Shown here piece after piece: positions 31,731 through 40,782 of a stretch of 64,000 nucleotides of DNA. The notes under the pieces are model-generated. The model made no database searches and was not told where the DNA came from. It was given only the letters and a program-made list of their open reading frames with translations. Origin of the DNA: Halorubrum salsamenti (GTDB lineage: Archaea > Halobacteriota > Halobacteria > Halobacteriales > Haloferacaceae); the NCBI RefSeq assembly GCF_007671685.1, contig NZ_VCNL01000004.1, positions 310,001-374,000 of the forward strand, written 5' to 3'. Every line of letters begins with the position of its first letter. The stretch's first letter is position 1. The position numbers were made by a program, and so were the translations under genes.

Positions 31731-32276
31731 ATGGACGATCTGGCGTGGGAGACGCTCGACACCGACATCGACTACCGCTGTCCCGGCTTCGACGTGCGCC
31801 GCGACGAGGTGCGCTTCCCGGACGGCGAGACCGACGGGTACCACTACGTCGACGAGGCGCCGGCGGTCGTGGTGCTCCCCCTCACCCCCGACGGCGACGC
31901 GGTCGTCATCGACGAGTGGCGGCAGGCGGTCGGCCGGGTCAACCGCGGGCTCCCCGCGGGGTCGGTGGAGCCGGAGGACGCCGACGACCTCGAACGCGCC
32001 GCCGCCCGCGAACTCGCCGAGGAGACCGGGTACGAGGCCGACTCCTTCGAGCGTCTCACCGCGGTCGAGCCGACGAACGGGATCGCGGACTCGGTCCACC
32101 ACCACTTCCTCGCGACCGGCTGCGAACCCACCGCCGAGCGGGACCTCGACCACAACGAGTCGATCGCGGTCGAGACGGTCCCGTACGACGACCTGCTCGA
32201 AGCGGTCGTCGACGAGGGGCTCCGCGACGGGCGAACCGTGACCGCCGTCCTGTGGTACGAACTCCTGCACCGGTGA
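31731..32276 (+). CDS. NUDIX hydrolase, ADP-ribose pyrophosphatase-like
   Basis: 181 residues. The Nudix box is intact: GSVEPEDADDLERAAARELA followed by EETGYEA. Upstream lie VVVLPLTPDGDAVVIDEWRQ and RQAVGRVNRGLPAGSVEPED. The Trp-Arg-Gln-x-Val pattern before the box is typical of ADP-ribose or NDP-sugar pyrophosphatases. ATG 31731 is preferred because a TATA-like ATTTAGGTG lies about 26 nt before it. Confidence 0.87.
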   Translation: MDDLAWETLDTDIDYRCPGFDVRRDEVRFPDGETDGYHYVDEAPAVVVLPLTPDGDAVVIDEWRQAVGRVNRGLPAGSVEPEDADDLERAAARELAEETGYEADSFERLTAVEPTNGIADSVHHHFLATGCEPTAERDLDHNESIAVETVPYDDLLEAVVDEGLRDGRTVTAVLWYELLHR

Positions 32277-32366
32277 GCGGGGGGCGAGATCGGCGACGGC
32301 CGCCGGGGTCCGGCGGCTTCGGGGATGACGGACAGGCCTTTCAGCGATCGGTTCGTACGGAGGTCA

Positions 32367-33302
32367 ATGAGCGATCCCTCCGAGGTCGACACCGGCTCCG
32401 GTGATCGCGGGCGAGAGCGGGACGACCCGGCGGACGCCGCGGCCAGCGACGGCGGCGAGCCCGGCGACGCCCGCGCGATGGTCGACACCGCCGATCCGTC
32501 CGGCGAGGAGGACGGAGGCTCCACCCTGCGGACGATCGGCGTCGCTTTCGGTCTGGGCATCGCGGGCATCCTCGGCCTCCTCGCCGTCACCACGGTCGTC
32601 GGGGGCGTCGTCTTCGTCGCCGCGACGCTCACCGGCCGGCAGCCGTCGCTTCTCGGCTCGTTCGTCGCGCCGTTCGTCGTCGGCCAGGTCGTCGCGTTCG
32701 TCGGCGTCAGCCTCGGATACCTGCGGTGGCGAGGCCTGAACCGCGAGGATGTCGTGGCGTACCTCGGCGTCCGGCGGCCGAGCGTCGTCGAGTCCGTGAT
32801 CGCCGTGATCGGCCCGGTGCTCGTGCTCGTCACGGCGCTGACCGTCAGCTCGCTCGTGTTGCTGGTCGGGACGGAGCCGGCCCAGAACCAGGGCGCCCAG
32901 ATGACCCTGGAGAATCCGTCGATCATCCCGGTCATGATCGCGGCCATGCTGCTCGTCGTGGGCCCGTGCGAGGAGCTCCTGTTCCGCGGCGTCATCCAGA
33001 GCCGCGCGCGGGAAACCCTCTCCGCGGTCCCCGCCATCCTCCTCGCGGCGGCCGTGTTCGCGCCCGCTCACGTCGTCTCGCTGAGCGGCGGCGTGGGCGC
33101 GATGCTGACGACGATCAGCATCCTGTTCGTCCCGAGCCTGATCTTCGGTGCGGTGTACGAGTACACGGAGAACCTCGTCGTCGTCGCCGTGATGCACGGG
33201 CTGTACAACAGCCTCCTCCTGACGATCGGCTACATCGTCATCACGTACGGTCCAGAGGTGGAGGGCGCGGGACAGGCGGGCGCGGCGCTTCTCGGGCTGT
33301 AG
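32367..33302 (+). CDS. CPBP-family intramembrane metalloprotease
   Basis: Membrane protease-like protein (311 aa, Abi/CAAX type) with an acidic N-terminal tail of about 50 residues and about seven membrane segments. The three active-site motifs are PCEELLFRGVIQSRARE (EExxxR), FAPAHVVSL and MHGLYNSLLL. The family cleaves or processes membrane proteins; in haloarchaea the substrates are mostly unknown. ATG 32367 has GGAGG five nt before it. ATG 32325 is an in-frame alternative. Confidence 0.85.
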   Translation: MSDPSEVDTGSGDRGRERDDPADAAASDGGEPGDARAMVDTADPSGEEDGGSTLRTIGVAFGLGIAGILGLLAVTTVVGGVVFVAATLTGRQPSLLGSFVAPFVVGQVVAFVGVSLGYLRWRGLNREDVVAYLGVRRPSVVESVIAVIGPVLVLVTALTVSSLVLLVGTEPAQNQGAQMTLENPSIIPVMIAAMLLVVGPCEELLFRGVIQSRARETLSAVPAILLAAAVFAPAHVVSLSGGVGAMLTTISILFVPSLIFGAVYEYTENLVVVAVMHGLYNSLLLTIGYIVITYGPEVEGAGQAGAALLGL

Positions 33303-33374
33303 GAGGCTAAGGGTCGGTGTCAAACGCGGAAGCCCGGTCCGCGATCGGCGTCTCCTCTAACCCGTCTTCCGTTG

Positions 33375-33474
33375 TTTATAAATGAGCGAGCCGCGAGGCT
33401 GGGGAGGCGTGAGGCTGCGGTCCCGCGAGCGACCGAAGGGAGCGAGCAGCGGGAGCACGACTTATAAATAATCG
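33375..33474. repeat. Dispersed TTATAAA-bounded repeat, copy 2
   Basis: TTTATAAAT at 33375-33383 and CTTATAAATA at 33461-33470 bound about 100 bp. This holds the core GAGGCTGGGGAGGCGTGAGG (within 33394-33414) and a hairpin-prone TCCCGC...GCGGGA segment. There is no ORF. It separates the CPBP gene from the RNase P RNA gene. Confidence 0.65.
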
Positions 33475-33502
33475 ACAGAAACACCGCTCGCTAACGAGTA
33501 GA

Positions 33503-33825
33503 GGCGGACTGAGGGGAGTAAGCCCCCTTCGGTTCGTCCCGACATTCGGCTGAGCGTCCGCGCCGTGGCCGGACTACCTTGTGGCGCGGACTTGCACCGG
33601 CGAGGATTCGCCGTTCCATCCGTTCCCGCCCGTCGAGTCTCACCGGGTTAACTCCCTTCCCTTACGGGTCGGTTCGCGCGGATCATCGGTCGGGGCGGGG
33701 GGTGTCGTTGCTGTTCCAGAGCCAGCCGTCTCCGACTCCGGGCGTGTGCCCGGTCGCCTGTCCGGCCGGTGGGGGGACTTTCCTCATGCCAGAGGCACGG
33801 GAGTCGGGCTCCCTCTGTCCGATCG
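33503..33825 (-). ncRNA. rnpB: RNase P RNA
   Basis: Catalytic RNA of RNase P, archaeal type A. Read on the minus strand, it has the universal 5' conserved block GAGGAAAGTCC (33775-33785) and the 3' block GAA...GGGGGCTTACTCC (about 33512-33535). A long P1 helix pairs CGGACxGAGGGxAG near 33809-33822 with CTCCCCTCAGTCCG near 33505-33518. Middle conserved text AGGTAGTCCGGCC is also present. Length is about 323 nt, and both ends are approximate to a few nt. Open frames in this region are not genes. Confidence 0.9.
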
Positions 33826-33843
33826 CGTCTAACCGACGGCCGC

Positions 33844-33850
33844 GAATAAG
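33844..33850 (-). promoter_or_regulatory. TATA-like box of rnpB
   Basis: The minus strand reads CTTATTC preceded by CC, about 20-25 nt before the predicted 5' end of the RNase P RNA. It supports the chosen 5' end. Confidence 0.5.
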
Positions 33851-33982
33851 GGGTTCGGTCGCCGAGGATACGATCGGGTTACCGGCCCGATCGCTCGCCG
33901 CGCCGATCCCCCCGGCGAGCGGGTGCGAGCGGCCGGGTTCGCAAGGGAAGCGTTCAAGGCGTCAGCAACGTAAGGGACTATC

Positions 33983-34585
33983 ATGTCCGAGGCTCAGACC
34001 GTTCAGCTGTCGTACGACGACGGTGCACGAGCGGTCGAACTCGCGCGGGAAGCGGTCGAGTCGTTCGTCCGACACGGACAGCGAGAACAACCCGGCAGCA
34101 TGCGCGAGGCGTTCTACGCCCGCACCGGGGCGTTCGTCCGGCTGGAGTCCACGAGGGGACGCGGTCGGCTCCGCGGCTGCGCCGGCGCGTGGGAGACCTC
34201 CGATCAGCTCGGTCACGCCATCGTCGAGGCCGCCATCAAGGCCGCCTCCGGCGACTCGTGCGGCTCCGAGGTCGAGCCCAAGGAACTCGACAACATCACC
34301 GTCTCCGTGTTCGTCGTCTCGAACACGGTGCTCACCAACGACCCCCTCGCCGACCTGGAGATCGGCACCCACGGCGTCGCCGTCGACGGCGGCAACTCGC
34401 ACGGCTGGCTCTACCCGACGGTCCCCGTCGAGAACGGGTGGTCAGGTGCCGAGTTCCTCTCGCGCGCCTGCCGGAAGGCCAAGATCGCCCCGAACGCGTG
34501 GGAAGACGACGAGACGATGGTGACGCTCATCGAGGGACAGGTGTTCCGAGAGCGCGCCGACGGCGGTGCGGTCGAGGAGCTGTAG
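33983..34585 (+). CDS. AMMECR1 family protein
   Basis: 200 residues. The family signature appears as RGRGRLRGCAGAWETSDQLG (LRGC core) with later NDPLADLEIGTHGVAV and GWLYPTVPVENGW. The family is universal in archaea. Its biochemical role is unproven, and a radical-SAM partner is often suspected through genome context. It lies alone between rnpB and pncB. Confidence 0.9.
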   Translation: MSEAQTVQLSYDDGARAVELAREAVESFVRHGQREQPGSMREAFYARTGAFVRLESTRGRGRLRGCAGAWETSDQLGHAIVEAAIKAASGDSCGSEVEPKELDNITVSVFVVSNTVLTNDPLADLEIGTHGVAVDGGNSHGWLYPTVPVENGWSGAEFLSRACRKAKIAPNAWEDDETMVTLIEGQVFRERADGGAVEEL

Positions 34586-34616
34586 TCGCCGGAAGCGACT
34601 CGCCCTTTTCCGTTCC

Positions 34617-35777
34617 CTACTCGCCCGCCCCGTACCCCACCGCATCCGCGTCCGCGAGCGCGCGCTCCGTCGCGGCCGCGAGGTCGAACGCGTCGTCGGC
34701 GACCACCTCGCCGTCGCGGATCACCGGCTCCATGAGCGACTCGGCGCCGTCGGGAGCCGAGCGGTCCGCCAGCCCGACGGCGTGAGCGCCGTCCGCGGTG
34801 CGATACACGTCCTTCGCGCCGGAGAGCTTGCCGCGCTTGGCGGCCGGCTCGCCCTCGACCTCGACGAGGTCGAGCGCGAAGTCGACCGGGTCGGCGTTCG
34901 AGACGTAGCCGCCCACGCCGAAGCCGTCGACGACGTCGCGGAGCCCGCGGAGGTCGTCGGGACCGAGCCCGCCGGAGACGTACACGTCGACGTCCCCGTG
35001 CCCGCGAGCGTCCAGCTCCCACTGCACCTCCCGAACGATGTGTCTGAAGTCGCCGCGGCGCGAGCCGGTGGTGTCGAGGCGGACCCCGTCGAGCCGGTCG
35101 CCGAGCGCCTCGGCCGCGCGCAACACCTCGTCGACCTCGTCGGAGTAGGTGTCACAGAGGGCGATCCGCGGCACCGACTCGTCGACCGCCTCGTCGAAGG
35201 CGCGCCACGCCGCCTCCTGCTCGCCCCGGCCGAAGCAGATCGAGAGCGCGTGCGGCATCGTCCCCGACGCCTCCCGACCGATGAGGTCGCCGGCGGCGAC
35301 GTGCGAGAAGCCGTCGAGACCGGCCGCGAGCGCCGAGCGCTCGACCACGGCCGTCATCGACGGGTGGACGTGGCGCGCGCCGAAGGAGAGCACAGACGAG
35401 TCCGGCGCCGCGACCCGGCAGTCGAGCGCGGCGGTCGCGATCCCGGAGGCGTGCGAGAGGAAGCCGAGGAGGGAGGTCTCCAGCCGCGCGAACGCGAGGT
35501 ACGGCCCCTCGATCCGCATCACCGGTCCGCCGTCGAACAGGCGCCCCTCCGGGATCGCGTGGACGTCGATGTCGCGGCCCTCCAACAGCGCGACGGCGTC
35601 CTTCAGCCCGGCGAACAGCTCGAAGTCGCCGTCGGGGAACTGGTCGGCGGTGACCTCGGCGACGACGCGGGGGTTCCGGCTCGCGTGTTCCAAGGCGGTC
35701 TCGGTCCGCTCGAAGTACGCGTCGGTCGCACGGCCCTCACGGATCGCGGCCGCGTCGACGATGTCGAAATCGGTCAT
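34617..35777 (-). CDS. pncB: Nicotinate phosphoribosyltransferase
   Basis: NAD salvage enzyme converting nicotinate and PRPP to nicotinate mononucleotide, 386 aa. Motifs: TDAYFERTETALEHA at the N-terminus, SVLSFGARHVHPSMTAVVER (phosphoribosyl/His region), CDTYSDEVDEV, GVRLDTTGSRRGDF and the C-terminal VYVSGGLGPDDL plus GFGVGGYVSNADPVDF. A nicotinamidase-like gene lies 2 kb away, giving the two steps of the nicotinamide route. Confidence 0.92.
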   Translation of the reverse strand: MTDFDIVDAAAIREGRATDAYFERTETALEHASRNPRVVAEVTADQFPDGDFELFAGLKDAVALLEGRDIDVHAIPEGRLFDGGPVMRIEGPYLAFARLETSLLGFLSHASGIATAALDCRVAAPDSSVLSFGARHVHPSMTAVVERSALAAGLDGFSHVAAGDLIGREASGTMPHALSICFGRGEQEAAWRAFDEAVDESVPRIALCDTYSDEVDEVLRAAEALGDRLDGVRLDTTGSRRGDFRHIVREVQWELDARGHGDVDVYVSGGLGPDDLRGLRDVVDGFGVGGYVSNADPVDFALDLVEVEGEPAAKRGKLSGAKDVYRTADGAHAVGLADRSAPDGAESLMEPVIRDGEVVADDAFDLAAATERALADADAVGYGAGE

Positions 35778-35875
35778 ACCCGGCGGTTCGGCCGCCGGGG
35801 AGGAAAAGCCACCCGGGTCGAGCGGGCGGTCGCCTCCGGGCGAACGGTGGGACCGATCACCGCCGAGCGGGACCG

Positions 35876-37645
35876 TCAGCGCCGCACGCGGCGCGCGAAG
35901 AAGGCCACTGCCGCGAGCAGGCCGGCGAGCGCGACCGGGACGCCGAACCCCGGCACGCCGTCGCCGGTGTCGGCGTCGGGGCCGGCGGAGCCGTCGCCGT
36001 CGGTGCCGCTTCCGCCGTCGGTGCCGTCCCCGTCGTCGGTCCCGTCTCCGACCTCGCCGTCCTCGCCGTCACTCCCGTCCGCGTCGTCGCCGTCGTCGGC
36101 CGAGGGGCGGGCGAGGCCGGAGTCGGGCCGGAGTTCGAGCACGTCGGCGGGCTCCGGGCCGTGCGCGATCGTCACCGTGGTCCCGTTGCGCTCGACGCCG
36201 TATGCCCCGCGGAAGTCGCCGTCCGCGATATCGTACACCTCGCCGTCGGTGTACTCGTCGTCGCCGTGGGCGGTCAGCATCCGCAGATACGTCTCGTGGA
36301 AATCCCTCGCGTCCGCGGCCGTCTGCCACTCGGTCACCCAGACGTATCCGTCCTCGCCGTCGGTCGCGTTCGCGTCGTCGCCGGGGGCGTTCATCTCACT
36401 CCCGTTCCCGCCGTTTCGATAGGGATACAGCTCGTCGCCCGCCCACCCGTCGGTCGACTCGGAGGCGTAGTTGTAGTTCGGACGTGTCCGGAGCTGCTCG
36501 TCGGGCCGGGTGTGGATCCGGACGTTCTCCCGAACCGTCGCGTCCGGGTCCAACACCGCGTGTCGGTACTCGTAGCTCTGGTACCAGAACATGACGAACA
36601 TCGACGCCTCGCCGGCGGTGTCCGAGCCGTTGACCCCTTGGTCCGGGTACGTCTCCCACCCGCCGGTGGCCGCGTCCTCGAAGTCGACCTCGCTGGTCTC
36701 GTAGTCGGGCTCGCGGTGGATCACCTCCGAGGTCGCGTTCGGCGGCTCGTTCATCGTCTCGTTGACGGCGCTCCACCCCTCCTCGTCGACGAGCTCCTCG
36801 GCGTAGAGCGCGCCGTCGGAGTACGGCTGCAGCACGGTCTGGAGAATTCCGAAGTTGTAGTCGGGCGTCGTCCCACCGCCGCCACCGCCGGAGTCGGGCG
36901 CGGCGAGACAGGTCCAGTTGGCGGCGCAGCGCGCGTCGTACAGCTCCTCGATGTGGACCGCCTCACCCTCGACGATCCCGTCGGTCGCGAGGTCGGCGTC
37001 CTGCGTGGCGCCGACGTAACGGGGCCGGGTGAGGTCGTGGTACTGGTCCTGCATCGCGTGTGCCAGCTCGTGGGCCAGCGTGGACGGATCGATCTGCGGG
37101 TCCTCGCCCTCCGATACGACGAGGACGATCCGGTCCTCCGCCGGCGAGTAGAACCCGGTGACCGCGCCGCCGTAGACGCTGTCGATCGCGTCTGAGGCGT
37201 TCTCGTCCTCGCCGACGACGAACAGCGCCTTCCACACCTGATCGTTCCAGCGCTGGAACGCGGCGTCAGAGCCGCCAGCGCCTCCGCCCTCGGAGTCGTT
37301 CATGAACTCGGTGCGGGTGACGGTCTCGACCGGCACGTCCTCGCGGAAGGGGCGCTCGCGGACGTGCTCGACGCGGGCCATCGTCAGGTGGGTCAGCTCC
37401 TCCAGCTCCGACTCGGTCAGCCCGTCGGTCTGATTGAAGCCGAGGTCGTCCTCGTAGTGGGTCCCGTTCCAGCAGCCGACGAGGTCGGTCCCGTCACCGA
37501 CGCCGCACTCGGCGGCGGTCGCGCTGGTCGGGGCGTCTCCCGGGATCGCGGCCGCCGGCCCCGCGGCGGCGACGGTCCCGCCGGCGCCGATCGAGAGGAA
37601 GGCTATCGCGGCGGCGATAACGGAGAGGGTGAGAACCCGTCGCAT
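35876..37645 (-). CDS. Secreted metalloprotease-like surface protein with PGF-CTERM anchor
   Basis: 589 residues. An N-terminal Sec signal (RRVLTLSVIAAAIAFLSIGA) precedes an ectodomain with the zinc-binding site HELAHAMQDQYHDL. Many NxS/T sites follow, then a long Asp/Gly/Ser linker (about 520-560) and a C-terminal PGFGVPVALAGLLAAVAFFA plus RRVRR. The tail is a PGF-CTERM sorting signal processed by archaeosortase. The domain resembles the Hvo_1808-type surface proteins. The HExxH suggests protease activity, which is not proven. ATG 37645 begins the signal peptide. Confidence 0.82.
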   Translation of the reverse strand: MRRVLTLSVIAAAIAFLSIGAGGTVAAAGPAAAIPGDAPTSATAAECGVGDGTDLVGCWNGTHYEDDLGFNQTDGLTESELEELTHLTMARVEHVRERPFREDVPVETVTRTEFMNDSEGGGAGGSDAAFQRWNDQVWKALFVVGEDENASDAIDSVYGGAVTGFYSPAEDRIVLVVSEGEDPQIDPSTLAHELAHAMQDQYHDLTRPRYVGATQDADLATDGIVEGEAVHIEELYDARCAANWTCLAAPDSGGGGGGTTPDYNFGILQTVLQPYSDGALYAEELVDEEGWSAVNETMNEPPNATSEVIHREPDYETSEVDFEDAATGGWETYPDQGVNGSDTAGEASMFVMFWYQSYEYRHAVLDPDATVRENVRIHTRPDEQLRTRPNYNYASESTDGWAGDELYPYRNGGNGSEMNAPGDDANATDGEDGYVWVTEWQTAADARDFHETYLRMLTAHGDDEYTDGEVYDIADGDFRGAYGVERNGTTVTIAHGPEPADVLELRPDSGLARPSADDGDDADGSDGEDGEVGDGTDDGDGTDGGSGTDGDGSAGPDADTGDGVPGFGVPVALAGLLAAVAFFARRVRR

Positions 37646-37754
37646 AGGTTCGATTACGGCCGGCCCGATAAGTAGTTTGTCGGTGTGAGCGATGGCGACG
37701 CCAGGCCGCGAGAGGCGACGGTGATTTTTGAGCCCGGGCGCCCAATCCCCGAGC

Positions 37755-38333
37755 ATGCCGTACGATCCGACCGAGACCGCGGTGATCGTCGTCGACATGC
37801 AGAACGGGTTCTGTCACCCCGACGGGAGCCTCTACGCCGAGCCGAGCGAGGCGGCCGTCGAGCCGGTGACGGCCCTCGTCGACCGCGCCCGCGACGCCGG
37901 CGCGAGCGTCGTGTACACCCGGGACGTACACCCGCCCGAGCAGTTCGACGACACCCACTACTACGACGAGTTCGATCGGTGGGGCGAACACGTCGTCGAG
38001 GGGTCGTGGGACGCCGAGCTCGTCGGTGACCTCGACGTGCGCGACGAGGACCACGTCGTCGAGAAGCACACGTACGACGCCTTTTATCGGACGGATCTGG
38101 AAGGGTACCTCGACGCGCACGGGATCGACGACCTGCTGATCTGTGGAACGCTCGCGAACGTCTGCGTGCTCCACACCGCCGGCAGCGCCGGCCTCCGCGA
38201 CTACCGTCCCGTCGTCGTCGAGGACGCGCTCGGGTACATCACCGAGGACCACCGCGAGTACGCGGTCGATCACGCCGACTGGCTGTTCGGCGAGACGGCG
38301 ACGCGCGAGTCGATCGCGTTCGGGGGGGCCTGA
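37755..38333 (+). CDS. Cysteine hydrolase, probable nicotinamidase
   Basis: 192 residues of the isochorismatase-like family. The catalytic triad is visible: Asp in VIVVDMQNGFCHPDGSL, Lys in VEKHTYDAFYRTDL and Cys in LLICGTLANVCVLHTAGSA. The metal ligands of nicotinamidase fit YTRDVHPPEQFDDTHY. Proximity to pncB favours nicotinamidase (PncA), but other family members share these motifs. ATG 37755 was chosen because the family start MPYDPTETAVIVVD follows it. Confidence 0.78.
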   Translation: MPYDPTETAVIVVDMQNGFCHPDGSLYAEPSEAAVEPVTALVDRARDAGASVVYTRDVHPPEQFDDTHYYDEFDRWGEHVVEGSWDAELVGDLDVRDEDHVVEKHTYDAFYRTDLEGYLDAHGIDDLLICGTLANVCVLHTAGSAGLRDYRPVVVEDALGYITEDHREYAVDHADWLFGETATRESIAFGGA

Positions 38334-38440
38334 GGGCGAAACCCGCGCCGACGGAAGATCCGGGGACGATCGATGGCGGGAGTGAGCGTCGCAGTTCGGT
38401 GGCAGCGATTTGTAAACGGTGACGAGCGACAGCGAGGATC

Positions 38441-38567
38441 GCTTATAAATAAACGAGGCGGTGGCGTCGCCGGCGGCGTTGCCGCCGACCGCAAGCGAGT
38501 CCGTCGAGTCCTCGCGGCTGGGGCTGTGGAAGTCGTCATCGAAGCGCCGTCGATCACGTATAAACGC
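38441..38567. repeat. Dispersed TTATAAA-bounded repeat, degenerate copy 3
   Basis: GCTTATAAATAAACGAGGCG at 38441-38460 and GTATAAACG at 38559-38567 bound about 125 bp with a weak form of the core (CGCGGCTGGGGCTGTGG, about 38513-38529). The rest of the 450-nt spacer 38334-38786 shows no gene. A TATA-like CCTTTTTACC at its end serves the next gene. Confidence 0.5.
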
Positions 38568-38786
38568 CCGACAGCGACACCACTCGTTCACGTGTGAACA
38601 ACACCGAAACGATCTACGTCTCCCGCTCCCGCCATCGATCGGGAAGTCCGCTTCAGGAACCAGCCGTTTCAAAGGGGGATAGAGACTGAGCCGGCTCCGA
38701 GACGGTCCCGTCAAACGTCCCGATCCCGTTATCAGCCGCGTGAATCGGCGTGTAACCCTTTTTACCGCCGACGGGGACCGTCGCGT

Positions 38787-39374
38787 ATGGAACTCTCTCG
38801 ACGCGGCATGCTCGGCGGGGTCGGAGCGGCGCTCGCTGTCGGGGGCGTCGGGTTCGCCGGTGCCACCTCGGTGACGGACGGCGACGCGATCGCCGGTGGA
38901 ACCGGGGGCGACGAAGACGCGCTCGACGGGGACGCGATCGGCGGGGACGCGACCGATGACACGGCCGGGGACGACGAAAACGGAGAGTCCGGATCGGTCG
39001 CGGTCGATCCCGAGGCCTCGTTCGAGGCGCGGCTGCTCCGCGACGGCGACGGCGAGCGGCGGCTCTTCGACGCCGGCGACCTGGACCGCGTTCAGGGCGT
39101 GATCACCGAGGGCGACGAACACCTCGTGTACGTCTTGCTCGGCGACGCCGGGATCGACGCGTTACGGACGGGGCTGGAGGACGCCGGCGCGACGGACGAC
39201 CCGGAGGGGTTCGTGGTGTCGATGACGCTCGACGGGACCGAGGTCAGGCGGGTCGAACTGGACGACGCGACGGTCTCCGCGCTGACCGACGAGGAGTGGG
39301 GCGGCGTGCTGACGCTCCCGTTCGGCGAGGCGTCGGTCGCGGAGTCGGTGTACGACTCGCTGGCGGACGCCTGA
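38787..39374 (+). CDS. Exported protein with Tat-type signal, unknown function
   Basis: 195 residues. The N-terminus MELSRRGMLGGVGAALAVGG is a twin-arginine signal, and a long Asp/Gly-rich linker (about 35-75) follows. The globular part has EARLLRDGDGERRLFDAGDL, VYVLLGDAGIDALRTGLED and VVSMTLDGTEVRRVELDD. Its two similar halves suggest a SecD-like or other export-related fold, which I cannot confirm. TATA-like CCTTTTTACC lies about 25 nt before the ATG (leaderless). Confidence 0.65.
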   Translation: MELSRRGMLGGVGAALAVGGVGFAGATSVTDGDAIAGGTGGDEDALDGDAIGGDATDDTAGDDENGESGSVAVDPEASFEARLLRDGDGERRLFDAGDLDRVQGVITEGDEHLVYVLLGDAGIDALRTGLEDAGATDDPEGFVVSMTLDGTEVRRVELDDATVSALTDEEWGGVLTLPFGEASVAESVYDSLADA

Positions 39375-39432
39375 CCGACACGCCGCTCCGCCGAGGACAG
39401 CGGTTATCCCGGCTGCGCCCGTTCGAGCCAGT

Positions 39433-39597
39433 ATGAGCGACGCCGAGGAGGGAACGGGCGGCGGTGAGGGGGCGGCGACGACCGGCTCCGGCGGGCGGCC
39501 CTGTCCCCTCTGTGAGACCCCGATGTACCACCGCCACTGCAAGTACGTCTGCCCGGAGCACGGCGTCGTCTACGACTGCTCGGACACGTTCTACTGA
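39433..39597 (+). CDS. Small zinc-finger protein
   Basis: 54 residues. After a Gly/Ala-rich lead it reads GRPCPLCETPMYHRHCKYVC and PEHGVVYDCSDTFY. The CPLC pair and later Cys/His residues form one or two zinc sites. The sequence matches my memory of the haloarchaeal HVO_2523-type zinc-finger family, whose function is unknown. ATG 39433 is the only good start. A 23-bp tandem repeat follows the gene. Confidence 0.75.
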   Translation: MSDAEEGTGGGEGAATTGSGGRPCPLCETPMYHRHCKYVCPEHGVVYDCSDTFY

Positions 39598-39610
39598 CGC
39601 CGGTGATCGC

Positions 39611-39679
39611 GACCCGTGAACCCGACCGCCGACGACCCGTGAACCCGACCGCCGACGACCCGTGAACCCGACCGCCGAC
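39611..39679. repeat. Three perfect 23-bp tandem repeats
   Basis: Units start at 39611, 39634 and 39657 and are identical. A fourth copy decays after 9 nt (39680 on). The unit contains GACCCGTGAACCCGACCGCC. It lies in the spacer behind the zinc-finger gene and upstream of crtB, outside any convincing frame. Confidence 0.85.
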
Positions 39680-39805
39680 GACCCGTGAGCCCACCTACCG
39701 GAGACCGAACCGTACTGTGCGAACTGTTATGTTCTTGCAGGCCGACCCGTATGTTATGATCGGCGACCCGCTTTCGATACTCCTTGCCGACTGTCAGAGG
39801 TCAGC

Positions 39806-40771
39806 ATGGTAGAGAAAACGCAGGTTGCCCGGGGGAAGCAGATCCAGCGTCGGACCGGGAAGACGTTCCACGTCGCGACCCGGCTGCTTCCGAAGCGGAT
39901 CCGCCACCCGACGTACGTGCTGTACGGCTTCTTCCGGATCGCCGACGAGGTCGTCGACGCCGAGGACACCGCGCCGCCGGACGAACAGCGGGCGGAACTC
40001 GATCGGCTCCGCCGGGCCGCGTTGGGCGAGAGAGAGACCGACGACCCGGTGTTGGAGGCGTTCGCCGCGGTGTGCGACGAGCACGACATCCCGGACGAGG
40101 ACGTGCACGCGTTCGTCGACGCGATGGCGAGCGACATCGACACGGACCGGTACGAGACCTACGACGAGCTGGAGTCGTACATGGACGGCTCCGCGGCCGC
40201 CGTCGGCCGGATGATGACGGCGATCATGGAGCTCGACGAGGAGGCCGAGGCGAAGGCGCTCCCTCACGCGACGAAGCTCGGCGAGGCGTTCCAGATGACG
40301 AACTTCATCCGGGACGTGCGCGAGGACGTGGTCGAGCGCGATCGGGTGTACCTCCCGCTGGAGACCCTCCGGCGGCACGGCGTGAGCGAGGAGCAGATCC
40401 TGAACCTGGAGTTCGACGACAACGTGGCGGCCGCGATCCGTGAGGAGCTCGTCCGGACCGAGCGGCTCTACGAGGAGGGCGTCGCCGGGATCAAGTACCT
40501 CCCGGAGGACTGCCAGCTCGCGGTGTTGCTCGCGGCGGTGCTGTACGCGGATCACCACCGATTGGTCCGGAATCTGCGGTACGACACGGTGTCGACCACG
40601 CCGGAGCTGTCGTTCGTCCGCAAGATCTCGCTGCTCGTCCGGACCCGCTGGAAGTGGCAGTGGAACAAGGACCCCGAGGCGGTGTTCTACGAGGTGTGCG
40701 GCGGCTTCGGTTCCGCCCACGAACACCGCGAACGCGGGCCGCACGGGCCGGGAATCGCACAGTCCGACTGA
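39806..40771 (+). CDS. crtB: Phytoene/squalene synthase
   Basis: Head-to-head prenyl synthase making phytoene, the precursor of bacterioruberin, 321 aa. The two Asp-rich motifs are ADEVVD (residues 46-51) and FIRDVREDVVERDRVYLP. The latter follows the KLGEAFQMTNFIRDV helix. Squalene synthase is a close alternative; the typical crtB length and motifs favour phytoene. It is followed by a small membrane-protein gene 11 nt downstream. Confidence 0.88.
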   Translation: MVEKTQVARGKQIQRRTGKTFHVATRLLPKRIRHPTYVLYGFFRIADEVVDAEDTAPPDEQRAELDRLRRAALGERETDDPVLEAFAAVCDEHDIPDEDVHAFVDAMASDIDTDRYETYDELESYMDGSAAAVGRMMTAIMELDEEAEAKALPHATKLGEAFQMTNFIRDVREDVVERDRVYLPLETLRRHGVSEEQILNLEFDDNVAAAIREELVRTERLYEEGVAGIKYLPEDCQLAVLLAAVLYADHHRLVRNLRYDTVSTTPELSFVRKISLLVRTRWKWQWNKDPEAVFYEVCGGFGSAHEHRERGPHGPGIAQSD

Positions 40772-40782
40772 CCGGAGGCGTC

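Noticed and set aside
33579-34523. Open frames across 33.58-33.96 kb
   Set aside because: They cross the RNase P RNA gene, whose conserved blocks and P1 helix explain the sequence.
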